Source: Chitinophagaceae bacterium (GTDB taxonomy: Bacteria > Bacteroidota > Bacteroidia > Chitinophagales > Chitinophagaceae). Taken from it: DNA of 52,530 nt. Below, piece after piece: positions 28,755-38,675 of the stretch. The stretch covers positions 1-52,530 of the forward strand of contig JADJYK010000020.1 of assembly GCA_016719815.1 (NCBI GenBank). Reading direction: 5' to 3'. Within the stretch, counting starts at the first letter, position 1, and each line of letters begins with the position of its first letter. Below the pieces are notes generated by a model that was not told the origin of the DNA, did not search any database, and saw nothing but the letters and a program-made list of their open reading frames with translations. Both the position numbers and the translations under genes were made by a program.

Positions 28755-31700
28755 ATGAAAAAAGGATTATTAACTATACTTGTTACCTTCTCAATTATAT
28801 ATGCATCCGGGCAGGGCACAATTGATTTTATCGAAAACAAAGGACAGTGGGACAGCCGGGTAATGTTTAAAGGTGATGTTAGTAATGGGGCTGTATTTAT
28901 AAGAAAGAATGGTATTACTATTGTTCAACAAAATTCTGTTGATTTAGCAAAGGTTATGCATTCAAGGCATGGCCATGACTATGCGGCAGCTGAGAATAGA
29001 AATAGTGAGCCTGATATTATACGATCACATAACTGGAATGTTGACTTTATCGGGGGTTCTGCAAACTGTAAAGTTGTTCCCGCTAAAATTTCTTCTTATC
29101 AAAATAATTATTACATCGGCAATGACCCCACAAAATGGGCTTCAGGCTGCCGGGTGTTTCAGGTAGTTACTTTAGAGAATATTTATCCGAATGTTGATGC
29201 CCGGTATTACACGGATAATGGTACATTGAAATATGATTTAATTGTAAAACCAGGTGGCGATGTTTCAAAAATTGCCTTACGATATGATGGGATTGAAGGA
29301 CTAAAAATAAAGGATAAAGAACTTGTTTTATCTACTTCAATCGGTGAATTGAAAGAAGGAAAACCATATACATACCAGGCTGGCCTAAGCTCCCGCAATG
29401 AAGTGAATTGTAAGTATGTGGTAAATAATAATGTGGTGAGGTTTGAAATAAAGAAGTATGATCCTAACGTCACATTGGTAATTGATCCTTCAATAGTTTT
29501 TTGCTCTTTTTCGGGAAGTTCTGCTGATAACTGGGGTTTTACAGCTACGTATGGCCCAGATGGCAGTATGTATGGTGGGGGCCAGGTATATGGAGTAGGC
29601 TTTCCAACTACAACCGGGGCCGCACAAACCACTTTTTCTGGAGGCACTTTCGATATTGGTATTATAAAACTTACTCCCAATGGTTCATCAAGGGTGTATG
29701 CCACTTATTTGGGTGGTTCAACCGGAGGTGGCCTGGACCAGCCACACAGCCTTGTAGTTGATGATCAGGGAAATTTATTTGCTGCAGGCAGATCAAATTC
29801 GTCCAATTTTCCGGTAATTAATAATGGTACTCTTGCCGGGGCAGGATATGATATTGTGGTTTTTAGTTTGAACGGCACAGGAGGCTTAAATGCTTCACGT
29901 AAAATTGGCGGCAGTAATGATGATGGGGTGAATATTAATGCAGCAAGAACACAAAGTTCTTTGCAACAAAACTATGGTGATGATGGAAGAAGTGAAATAA
30001 TTCTGGATAATGCCGGTAACGTATATGTGGCCTCATGTACACAGTCATCTAATTTTCCCGGAACAACAGGGTTTTTCCAGACAGCTTTTGGCGGGGGATC
30101 ACAAGATGGGGTGTTGTTGAAGTTAAATTCATCCTTAAGCTCAGTGTTATTCACCAGCTATCTTGGTGGAACAGGTAATGATGCAGCTTATGTACTTTCG
30201 ATTGGATCCGGAGGCAATATCTATGTAGGTGGTGGTACAGAAAGTGGTAATCTATTGCAAGGTACACAAGGAGGAACGCTTGGAACAGTTTTTAATGGAA
30301 ACATAGATGGATTTGTGGCAATTATTAATAGTGCCGGAACTTCTGTTATCCGTTCAACGTATATTGGTACATCAGGTATCGACCAGGTTTTTGGAATTCA
30401 GTTTGATGCAAAAGGGTTTCCCTATATAATGGGACAAACAACCGGCTCGTGGCAGGTCGTTAATAATCTTCCGGGCGGCCCGGCTATATATAGCAATGCA
30501 GGCGGGAAACAGTTTATTGCAAAATTGCAGCCTGATTTATCAGCATATGTCTATTCAACAATGTTTGGAACAGGCGGCGCTATTCCAAACATTTCACCGG
30601 TAGCTTTTCTTGTTGATAAATGTGAGAATGTGTACATGTCCGGATGGGGCGGCCCTGGTTTCGGAACTGGATTCAGCAGCGCCGGAACGACAGACTTACC
30701 AACAACGCCGGATGCATTTAAGAGCACAACAGATGGTAAAGATTTTTACTTCTTTGTTTTGAAAAAGGATGCTGAATCGCAATTGTATGGAACTTTCTTT
30801 GGTGAAAATAACGGCCTTAATGGTGGGAACGATCATGTGGATGGTGGTACCAGCCGGTTTGACAGAACCGGAACCATCTATCAGGCTGTTTGCGCCAATT
30901 GCTTTATTAATAATCCCCATCCTTCCTTTCCTGTTACGCCTGGTGCAGCTTACACAGTTAATAATGCCTATTTATCCAATAACCGGGCAGGCTGTAACCT
31001 GGCAATGATAAAAATTGCGATGAACCTTGCCGGTGTTATAAGTGGTGTGCAGTCGGCTATCGACGGAGTGGTGAGAGATACTATAGGCTGTGTTCCGCAG
31101 ACAGTAGTTTTTAGTGATACTATTGGCAATGCTCAAAGCTATGAGTGGTACATTGATTATATTCCAGGAAATATTCCGACCCAGACTACAACGACCCCAA
31201 CCTTTACATGGACATTTAATACAGTTGGCCTTCACCGGGTAATGCTTGTGGCTGTTGATCCTAGTACCTGCAATCAGCGGGATAGTTCATTTATGAATAT
31301 TAAAATTGGTATAACAAGAGCTCTCCCTGTCTTTATTTATGCAAGACAAAGCCCCTGCGATCAATTCAGGTATTCATTTACAAATACAACCTTAGAACCG
31401 CCCACTCATCCATTTAAGGATACAAGTTTTGTATGGGATTTTGGCGATGGTTCACCTTTGGTTAAAACAGGATATAATAATCCGCCACTCACACACCAGT
31501 ATGCCGGACCAGGTACATATTTTGTCAAATTACTGCTCAATGACACTACTTATTGTAATTCTCCGGATGATACAACATTACGGATTGATGTTGCCCTGAA
31601 TGTGACTGCTGCATTGAGTGCACCTTCAATTGTATGTGTTAATCAGTCTGTGCAGTTTACCAGTAGTTCCACAGGTGCTGAAACCTATTTTTGGGAATTT

Positions 31701-32366
31701 GGAGATGGTTTTACTTCAACGGATGAAAACCCTGTTCATGTTTATACTTCAGGAGGGCCATTTGTAGTACGACTGACTGTTTTCAATGCTGGCTCTTGTA
31801 ACAAACAGGATACAAAAACACTGAATATAACAGTATATGAATCACCTGTTGCCCAGGCCGGATTTTCTCCGGATCCGCCAGTGGTAAACAACCCTACAGT
31901 TTTCACTAATTCTTCGTTGAATGCAGTGCAGTATAAATGGTTTTTTGGTGATGGAGATTCATTGATAACGACATCATTGCAGCCTGTTACGCATCAATAT
32001 GGTGCCACTAATACATATAATGCCATGCTGATTGCATATAACCAGGCAGGATGTACCGATACTTTTCCAATGACTGTAAGAGCAATAATTGAACCGGTTG
32101 TGGGGGTGCCAAATGCATTTACTCCGCTTAGCGGGGATGAAAACAGTGTGATATTGGTAAGAGGGTTTGGCATTTCCAAAATGTTATTTACAATATGGAA
32201 CAGATGGGGGCAAAAAGTTTTTGAAACAAATAGTCAGTCTGTTGGCTGGGATGGAAAAGTAAAAGGAATGTTACAGCCTATGGATGTATATACGTTTACG
32301 TTATCTGCTGAGTTCTCTGATGGCCAAAAAGTGTCAAAAAAAGGGGATATAACTTTAATACGCTAG
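28755..32366 (+). CDS. Secreted SBBP/PKD protein with type B (CHU_C) type IX secretion signal
   Basis: 1203 residues. A signal peptide (about residues 1-20, ending IIYASGQG) is followed by a domain that begins IDFIENKGQWDSRVMFKGDV (DUF7948-like), a beta-propeller region with repeats of the form ATYLGGSTGGGLDQPHSLVV (SBBP, about residues 250-700), and PKD domains with WDFGDGSP, WEFGDGFT and WFFGDGDS (about 780-1090). The last 85 residues, with VPNAFTPLSGDENSV, WNRWGQKVFE and GWDGKVKGMLQPMDVYTFTL, form a gliding-motility-type CHU_C domain that directs export by the type IX system. The PorP/SprF gene follows after 21 bases. Probably a surface or released adhesin-like protein; ligand unknown. Confidence 0.93.
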   Translation: MKKGLLTILVTFSIIYASGQGTIDFIENKGQWDSRVMFKGDVSNGAVFIRKNGITIVQQNSVDLAKVMHSRHGHDYAAAENRNSEPDIIRSHNWNVDFIGGSANCKVVPAKISSYQNNYYIGNDPTKWASGCRVFQVVTLENIYPNVDARYYTDNGTLKYDLIVKPGGDVSKIALRYDGIEGLKIKDKELVLSTSIGELKEGKPYTYQAGLSSRNEVNCKYVVNNNVVRFEIKKYDPNVTLVIDPSIVFCSFSGSSADNWGFTATYGPDGSMYGGGQVYGVGFPTTTGAAQTTFSGGTFDIGIIKLTPNGSSRVYATYLGGSTGGGLDQPHSLVVDDQGNLFAAGRSNSSNFPVINNGTLAGAGYDIVVFSLNGTGGLNASRKIGGSNDDGVNINAARTQSSLQQNYGDDGRSEIILDNAGNVYVASCTQSSNFPGTTGFFQTAFGGGSQDGVLLKLNSSLSSVLFTSYLGGTGNDAAYVLSIGSGGNIYVGGGTESGNLLQGTQGGTLGTVFNGNIDGFVAIINSAGTSVIRSTYIGTSGIDQVFGIQFDAKGFPYIMGQTTGSWQVVNNLPGGPAIYSNAGGKQFIAKLQPDLSAYVYSTMFGTGGAIPNISPVAFLVDKCENVYMSGWGGPGFGTGFSSAGTTDLPTTPDAFKSTTDGKDFYFFVLKKDAESQLYGTFFGENNGLNGGNDHVDGGTSRFDRTGTIYQAVCANCFINNPHPSFPVTPGAAYTVNNAYLSNNRAGCNLAMIKIAMNLAGVISGVQSAIDGVVRDTIGCVPQTVVFSDTIGNAQSYEWYIDYIPGNIPTQTTTTPTFTWTFNTVGLHRVMLVAVDPSTCNQRDSSFMNIKIGITRALPVFIYARQSPCDQFRYSFTNTTLEPPTHPFKDTSFVWDFGDGSPLVKTGYNNPPLTHQYAGPGTYFVKLLLNDTTYCNSPDDTTLRIDVALNVTAALSAPSIVCVNQSVQFTSSSTGAETYFWEFGDGFTSTDENPVHVYTSGGPFVVRLTVFNAGSCNKQDTKTLNITVYESPVAQAGFSPDPPVVNNPTVFTNSSLNAVQYKWFFGDGDSLITTSLQPVTHQYGATNTYNAMLIAYNQAGCTDTFPMTVRAIIEPVVGVPNAFTPLSGDENSVILVRGFGISKMLFTIWNRWGQKVFETNSQSVGWDGKVKGMLQPMDVYTFTLSAEFSDGQKVSKKGDITLIR

Positions 32367-32387
32367 GCTGGTAAAATGATAATTGTA

Positions 32388-33425
32388 ATGAATAAACGGA
32401 TTATTATATCGGGGATATGGAGTTTGCTTATTGCAGTTTCATTGCATGGACAGGATCTGCATTTTTCTCAGTTTATGAATTCTCCTTTGTTAACTAATCC
32501 GGCTAATACTGGTTTTATCCCTGATGCTGATTACAGGCTTGCCGCAAATTACAGAAATCAATGGGCATCAGTTTCAGCATTTCCTTACAAAACGATGAGT
32601 GCCTGGGCCGATGTGCAAACGCTTCAAAATGAAGAATCGACCGGTTGGCTGGGATTGGGTGCTGTACTTCTGAGGGATGTTGCCGGTACCAGTGTACTGA
32701 CCTCAACGAAAGTATATGGATCCATTGCATATCACCAGATGGTTAATTACAGCAGCCTTGTTAGTCTTGGTTTTAATATCGGATGGGCCAATAAGAACAT
32801 TAATTCGGCAAATCTTACTTTTCCAAGCCAGTGGAATGGAAAATTCTTTGATGCAGGCCATTCAGCAAATGCTCCCAAACTGGATGCAAATAATATTAAT
32901 TATCTCGATATGCAGGTGGGAATGAACTATGCTTATTTCCCGAGTGATAATATTTATGTTAATGCAGGCTTCTCTGCCATGCATGTTAACAGGCCCAGGG
33001 AAACTTTCTTCAGTTCTGAAACCGGGGTTGATAACCGTGTACCAGTGCGATATACGGGGTTTTTAAATGGGAGTTTTAAAATGAATGACAGAGTGATCCT
33101 TAATCCAAATGTGTATGCATCAGTACAGGCAAAATCATACGAGATTGTTGGAGGGCTTAATGCACAATATAACCTTTCTGGCGACGGCGAAAAGACATTG
33201 ATAGCGGGAGCTTATTACAGGCATAAAGATGCTGTTATCCCGGTGGTGGGTGTTGGATTGAAGGATTATACTTTTACGTTTACTTACGATGTAACCACGT
33301 CATCGCTCAAAAACTTCAATGGTTCAAGAGGCGGTCTTGAATTTTCACTGGTAAAGTCAGGCGTATTTGACAAATACAGGGGCAATAAAAGGGAGAGCTT
33401 TTGCCCGACCTTCAAAACGTATTGA
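32388..33425 (+). CDS. PorP/SprF family type IX secretion outer-membrane protein
   Basis: About 345 residues. A signal peptide ends near SLHGQ; the mature protein starts DLHFSQFMNSPLLTNPANTG and continues YRLAANYRNQWASVS, the PorP/SprF signature, with beta-barrel-like strands to the end. In type IX systems such proteins work with or retain specific CHU_C-type substrates. It follows the gene of such a substrate, the classic pairing. A frame opens at 32376, but the Met at 32388 directly precedes the positively charged start of the signal peptide. Confidence 0.94.
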   Translation: MNKRIIISGIWSLLIAVSLHGQDLHFSQFMNSPLLTNPANTGFIPDADYRLAANYRNQWASVSAFPYKTMSAWADVQTLQNEESTGWLGLGAVLLRDVAGTSVLTSTKVYGSIAYHQMVNYSSLVSLGFNIGWANKNINSANLTFPSQWNGKFFDAGHSANAPKLDANNINYLDMQVGMNYAYFPSDNIYVNAGFSAMHVNRPRETFFSSETGVDNRVPVRYTGFLNGSFKMNDRVILNPNVYASVQAKSYEIVGGLNAQYNLSGDGEKTLIAGAYYRHKDAVIPVVGVGLKDYTFTFTYDVTTSSLKNFNGSRGGLEFSLVKSGVFDKYRGNKRESFCPTFKTY

Positions 33426-33438
33426 TATATTTTGTACC

Positions 33439-35179
33439 TTATTTTGCTTTTTGTTTGAATGTTTTGGTTAGGGAAAGCCCAAATCCTGTACTGGGCATTA
33501 CTATGCGGCAAACACCGCCCGTGCAAACAAGACCCCCTCGTTGTCTTCCGTAGTTTAAAGAAACTCTCAATGTTCCTGTTTTGTAGGAGCCGCCGATATT
33601 ATAAAAGTGAATATCAAACGGGTCAGTTAAATGATCAATCAGATTATTTCCTTCCTCGTATCCATAGTTAAACATATCCGATATAAAGAAAGGGATCTTA
33701 TTTTTCAGTGTCATCTCAAATGAACCGGCAATCCAGTTCCCTCTGTCATTATCTGCCCACATATGTTCTGCCACCCATTTTAATGAAACGTTCTTGTTTA
33801 ACTTATGTTCCCAGTCTGTAGCCAGTATATTTGTTTTTATTACCAGCTTATTAGCCGTTCCTTCAATCCAGCTGTTATTATAGTATTGGTTAGTGAAAGC
33901 TATACTTCCGTGCCATTTTGTTTTTATCTTCTTAGATACTTCAATGCTAAAATCAGAGAAGAATTTTTGACCTGTTCCGGTTTTTTTTGTATCATATGCC
34001 GGAGGGTAAAGAACATAATCCCCACTCAGATTGTTATAATTGCTATAAGTGATCTCAATTTTGGTTCCATTTTTACCACCAAGTTTGCTTCCCTTTTTAA
34101 AATTGTGAAAAAAAATCGATCATCCCGCCAACATCACCTGCTTTGCCAATATTGGTGCTTGGATCTAAACTTACCAGTTGCTGAGCCTGGTAAACATAAA
34201 TATTAGCAAGATTGAAGTGATGTTGTTTGGTTAATGAAGGAATATAGTTTATCATTTTATCATTGAAATATATACTGCTTTCATTGCCTTCAAGTATTTC
34301 AGGCTCCCTTTCTGAATAAAAGCTCATATTCTCAATTCTCCTGAGGGTAATATTAAAACCGGTTCCTTTTTTTGCATAGCCCATATTTAATAATAATGCT
34401 GATCCCGGTTTTACAAAAGTTGTATCTACATGTGCCTTATCATAGAGTATTCCATCCTTTGATTTGTGAACATACTCCGCAGATGCAGTAAAGCCTTTTT
34501 TTGAATAGTTAAGCCTGCCAGAAAGGCCATTGGTTGTTTCTTTAAAAGTTGGATTGGTCAGGGGTGTTTTAAAGTCTTCATTTCTGCCCACATAACTTAT
34601 TCCTAACGAAAGATCAGATTGTTGTTTTTCTGAAACAGACAAAATATCTATTTCTGCATCCATGCCAAAAACAATACCATTGGATATATCAAAACCAGAT
34701 CTTTGTTTTCCTGCAACTGCAATAAAACGTACATGTGAAACCGGTGAATATTTTATCCTTCCGCCCAATATGGCATTGTTAATACCAAGGAAACGATCTT
34801 CCCATGAACGGAGCAATAAACCGCTTCCAAATTGTTCATAAAAATGTCCGGCAGTAATATCAAGTTTCGTTGATTTGTAGTTTACAAATGCAGTTCCCAC
34901 CCCCACGCCTTTATGTTTAGGGTTAAGATTCAGCAGAGCTTTTGGCAAATAAGCTTCACCTTGTACACCTACTGTCCATTTTTTATAATTATACTGCAGT
35001 TGCAGGTATGTATTCGACCTGAAGGGGTCATCCGGAACCTCAATGTTTCTTTTACTATCTTTCAGGTACACCTGGGAATTGGATTCAATACTGCCCAAAA
35101 AACTGCCTTTTGTTTTTGTTTCTTGTGCTGCAACAGCTGTTACAGCGAGTATTAGCAGTAAAGTAATGAGTTGTTTCAT
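33439..35179 (-). CDS. DUF6029-like outer-membrane or surface beta protein, frameshifted
   Basis: About 580 residues after repair. A signal peptide (MKQLITLLLILAVTAVAAQE) is followed by many alternating hydrophobic and polar strands rich in Tyr, Gly and Asn, for example AGHFYEQFGSGLLLRSWEDR, typical of a large outer-membrane barrel. The frame breaks in an A/T run at 34107-34114: one extra base there ends the first piece, and the protein continues FKKGSKLGGKNGTKIEITYS to 33439. From memory it resembles the DUF6029 family of Bacteroidota; function unknown. It converges on the PorP/SprF gene with 13 bases between and lies downstream of the TlpA-like gene. Confidence 0.75.
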
Positions 35180-35261
35180 CGCAGTTTTATTTTAGTTTTT
35201 TCACTTCTGAAGAAGATTATATAGAATCGTAGCGTGGAATTAGCTGTAAAAGCTTCTTATT

Positions 35262-35743
35262 TTACATTTTTTTCAGCTCCTCAAAAAAATCAGTTTCGCT
35301 GCCCGGAGTATATCCGCTGTGTGAATGAATAATTTTTCCATTCTTAACAACTATTACATAGGGCATATCGCTGATGCCCAGGCGGCGTTTTAACTCCTGG
35401 TTGGTATCGTACAAAATTTTATATGGCCACTCCTTGCCGCTTACCAGTGGTTTTACTCTTTTTTCGGTTCTTGTGTCATCAACAGAAATGGCCACCAGCT
35501 CCATATTCACTTCTTTCTGCCATTCATCGTATACATCACTTATTTCATCCAGTTCTCTTATACAGGGCACACACCAGGTGGCCCAAAAGGAGAAAACATA
35601 CAGTTTGTCTTTTTCTGCAAAGTCTTTTTTTCAGATCATAGGTTTTGCCTTCTGTTGATTTAAGGCTCATATCGGGAAGGTCAGGCTGAAAAAGGGGAAT
35701 AAAAAGAAATAGCAGGGTTGTCAGGTATGAATTTTTTTTTCAT
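35262..35743 (-). CDS. TlpA-like thioredoxin-fold protein, frameshifted
   Basis: About 159 residues when repaired. An N-terminal signal (MKKNSYLTTLLFLFIPLFQ), then the redox site FSFWATWCVPCIRELDEI with CVPC, then VAISVDDTRTEKRVKPLVSG and a cis-proline DMPYVIVVKNGKI, as in TlpA/ResA-like periplasmic thiol-disulfide proteins. Two one-base insertions, an extra A in the run near 35733 and another near 35633, break the frame. Just upstream, TAAATTTTG (35840-35848) with TTTTG (35867-35871) on the - strand could be its promoter, one base off consensus. Likely reduces or oxidises exported proteins; partner unknown. Confidence 0.85.
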
Positions 35744-35881
35744 AAAAAATTAGTTAACTTGCACAAATGTATGCATGGTTAAGGTAAATCCGGATAATAA
35801 TCAATCCGTAAAATTACTTAAATGCTAACTGAATAATATCAAAATTTAACCGCTTTTATCACCCGTCAAAAGAAAGATACA

Positions 35882-37639
35882 ATGAAAAGAATCCTTTTTT
35901 TTGTCACCTTGATGTTGATTGTATTTGTGTGGTCTTGTAAAAAAAGTGACAAATCTGGCCCCTCTGATAATGTTACTGTAAGTATAGCTGCCGATAAAAC
36001 TTCTTTAGAAGTTAATCAGACTGTAACGTTTACCGTAACTACTAATTCCGGCAGCGATGTGTCTGGTTCGGCAACATTCTATGTTAACGGAACTGCAATT
36101 TCCGGTAAAACCTTTACTACTGCTTCGGCTGGTACTTATTCAGTAAAAGCTGTTTATTCTGGCAAAGAAACTAATACCATACAGGTCGTTTTTAATCCCA
36201 CTGCCGCAACAGTTACATCAATTACACTTACACCGTCAAAAACAAATGCTTATTTGGGCGAAACCGTAACATTTGTTGTTACAGGGAATAACGGAGCCAA
36301 CCTTACCGCTCAGTCTGCACTTTATGTAAACGGGGCACCTATAACAGGCAGTTCAATAACTCCCACTACCGAAGGGACATTTGCCGTAAAGGCAATGTAC
36401 CTTGGGCTGGAAAGTAATACCGTTCAGGTTGTATTTACCGTTCCGCCAATTACTTCAATAACACTAAGTGCTTCGCAAACCAGTTTAAATACCGGCGGTA
36501 CTACTACATTTACTGTAATGTCAAATACCGGCGTTAATGTTACTGCTCAATCAACAATAACAGTAAATGGCACTGCTATTTCTGGCAGCTCCTATTCAAC
36601 AAATACGGCAGGTATATACAACGTAAAGGCCACTTATAACACCATTGAAAGCAATATTGTACAGGTTACGTTTGTTGCGCCAGTTACTTCTATAACGCTG
36701 GCCGCATCACAAACGAATGTGAACACCGGCACACCAGTTACTTTTACTGTTACTACCAATACCGGGGTAAACGTGACTGCCCAATCGTTGATTTTTGTGG
36801 ATGGTGTATCAATTACAGGCGGCAGTTTCACTCCTTCTGCTTCCGGCACATATAATGTGTATGCCACTTATGTATATAACGGCAATACGCTTATTTCAAA
36901 TACAGTTATAATAAATGCAGCTGCCGCAACGATAATCAATTTCAATAAACGGGTACTGGTAGAAGATTTTACTGGAACATGGTGCCAGTACTGTCCAAGG
37001 GTGGCTTATGCAATCGATCAATTATTATTACAAACTAATGATGCTGTGGTCACTGCCATACACAGAGGCTCAGATCCGTATAATTTCTCCGGCGCCAATG
37101 TGCTGGAATCACAAATAGGACTGACGGGCTATCCCACAGCACAGCTGAACAGAACCTCCAGGTGGACGTATCCTGAGCCTAATAACGTACAGCAGGCAGT
37201 AAACCTTACAACTGGCACTAATCCACGTTTGGGTCTTGCGATGGTCTCTTCCGCAACCGGCAATGATGTTGCGCTTACCGTGAAGGTAAAATTTGGTGAC
37301 GACTTCAGTAATCTCCGGCTTGTTGTTTATGCCGTAGAAGATGGGCTGGTTTATAACCAGACAAATTCAACAATATATTATGGTGGTGCCAACCCGATTG
37401 TTGGATTTGTTCATAATAATGTACTCAGGGCTGTGCTTACCAGTTCAATCCTGGGCGAGTCTATCACTGGAACCACCACATCCGGAAATGAATATACAAA
37501 AACGTTTAACTATACAGTTCCGGCTTCATACCAGTTTAGTAAAATGCACTTTGTGGCATTTGTAATTAATTCTTCCAACACTACCCTTAATGCCAGGGAT
37601 GCGAAGATTAATGAAAGCCAGGGTTACGAGATAGAGTAG
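35882..37639 (+). CDS. Lipoprotein with four Ig-like repeats and an Omp28-type thioredoxin-like domain
   Basis: 585 residues. A lipoprotein signal (MKRILFFVTLMLIVFVWSCK, cysteine about residue 19) is followed by four tandem repeats of about 80 residues (30-345), each with a pattern like VTSITLxxSQT...VTFTVTTNTG...GTYNVKATY...SNxVQVTF, as in bacterial Ig-like domains. The C-terminal part begins NKRVLVEDFTGTWCQYCPRV and resembles Omp28, with a thioredoxin-type WCQYCP motif, then HRGSDPYNFSG and GLTGYPTAQLNR, in which the Pro is at the cis-proline position. Probably a surface or outer-membrane-anchored redox or binding protein. Divergent from the TlpA-like gene. Confidence 0.88.
   Translation: MKRILFFVTLMLIVFVWSCKKSDKSGPSDNVTVSIAADKTSLEVNQTVTFTVTTNSGSDVSGSATFYVNGTAISGKTFTTASAGTYSVKAVYSGKETNTIQVVFNPTAATVTSITLTPSKTNAYLGETVTFVVTGNNGANLTAQSALYVNGAPITGSSITPTTEGTFAVKAMYLGLESNTVQVVFTVPPITSITLSASQTSLNTGGTTTFTVMSNTGVNVTAQSTITVNGTAISGSSYSTNTAGIYNVKATYNTIESNIVQVTFVAPVTSITLAASQTNVNTGTPVTFTVTTNTGVNVTAQSLIFVDGVSITGGSFTPSASGTYNVYATYVYNGNTLISNTVIINAAAATIINFNKRVLVEDFTGTWCQYCPRVAYAIDQLLLQTNDAVVTAIHRGSDPYNFSGANVLESQIGLTGYPTAQLNRTSRWTYPEPNNVQQAVNLTTGTNPRLGLAMVSSATGNDVALTVKVKFGDDFSNLRLVVYAVEDGLVYNQTNSTIYYGGANPIVGFVHNNVLRAVLTSSILGESITGTTTSGNEYTKTFNYTVPASYQFSKMHFVAFVINSSNTTLNARDAKINESQGYEIE
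35969..36930 (+). repeat. Four tandem coding repeats of about 240 bases
   Basis: Encodes the four Ig-like units of the Omp28-type lipoprotein. Units three and four are the closest: both contain NTGVNVTAQS and SITLxASQT. The unit pattern shows in-frame duplication, so copy number may vary between strains. Confidence 0.8.
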
Positions 37640-37660
37640 AGGCATAACTTAGTTAAAAGA

Positions 37661-37692
37661 AACAGCCGCATCAATTGATGCGGCTGCTTTGT
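37661..37692. terminator. Bidirectional terminator, perfect 24-base palindrome
   Basis: CAGCCGCATC (37663-37672) and GATGCGGCTG (37677-37686) form a ten-base perfect stem with an AATT loop; the full 24 bases are self-complementary. T-rich sequence follows on the + strand (CTTTGTT), and on the - strand the next bases are TTTCTTTT. It lies between the convergent lipoprotein and mrr genes and can serve both. Confidence 0.8.
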
Positions 37693-37707
37693 TAATAGAA
37701 GATTATA

Positions 37708-38630
37708 CTATTCTTCTTCGAAATAATCAGAGTCTATTTTTTTGATTTCGTAGATATTTTGAACAGAAACACCAAGATTGTGATCTATCATCAGTTGTGA
37801 AAGTTTTTCCCCGTCAATCAAAACAATCTTTGTATCCATCTGTGCAGCATATTCTGTAGCTTCTCTTGTAAAATGAGATGTAGTGATGAATACTCCTTTC
37901 TTTGCTCTTTGCCCGGCTAATGCTCCAACAAACTTTTGCACTTCAGGCCGGCCAATTACACCCTCCCAACGCTTTGCCTGAATATAAATTACATCCAGCC
38001 CAAGTTTGTCTTCTTTAATAATGCCATCAATGCCACCATCGCCACTTTTACCAATCGCTTGCCCAGCATCTTGTATTGAACCACCGTACCCCATTTTTAC
38101 AATCAACTCAACAACAATTTTTCAAAATAGAAGGCTGAACCGATTTTAAAGTTTTTATAATTTCTGTTCTCAAGGGACTGCCTAATATTTAAATACCAGC
38201 TTCCAATCATTTCATCTGGAGTTTGGTAATTTGGGTTTAATGGTTCTAAAGGGATTTGTTTCTTGATTCTTTTTGCATCTTTCTTTATCCCCTTTAAGAA
38301 TTCAAATAATTCAACGAATTTTACTAATCAGATGTTTTACATTATTTTCTCTAAATTGGTTTCTCAGAAAGAATTTTTCCCTCTTTCTGTAATTTTAAAC
38401 CTCTTTTAGTATTATCAAGACTCCCGCCATTTTCAAAATGACCTTTTGCCCAAACACTTCCTCTTATTAAAATAATTTGCCTTTACTAGGCAACAAGCTT
38501 ATTCATTTCATCCTCTGAAAGCCTAAATGCTTTTGCCAGAAAATCTATACACTCTTGTACAGAGAACTCTCTTTTGTCATTCACAAACTTGAGTAATGGC
38601 AACATTAAGTGTTTGGTAATCCGGTATCAT
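37708..38630 (-). pseudogene. mrr: Mrr-type restriction endonuclease, several frameshifts
   Basis: Mrr cleaves methylated foreign DNA. The intact C-terminal frame (37708-38106) contains the catalytic core: GKSGDGGIDGIIKEDKLGLD and then IYIQAKRWEG, the D...QxK pattern, plus GVFITTSHFTREATEYA. Upstream on the same strand, fragments in several frames spell an Mrr N-terminal domain: MIPDYQTL, LPLLKFVNDKREFSVQECID, RLSEDEMNKLV, SVWAKGHFENGGSLDNTKRG and LKITERGK. The ATG at 38630 gives about 305 residues, the length of E. coli Mrr (304). At least five indels in 530 bases separate the fragments. Either errors or a decaying gene; I cannot decide. Confidence 0.82.
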
Positions 38631-38675
38631 AAAATCCGATTGAATCTGTTTAATCTGCGTCATCTGTGTGCTATC

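Noticed and set aside
35969..36930. CRISPR-like or noncoding tandem repeats
   Set aside because: The repeats are in frame, diverged at DNA level and encode Ig-like domains.
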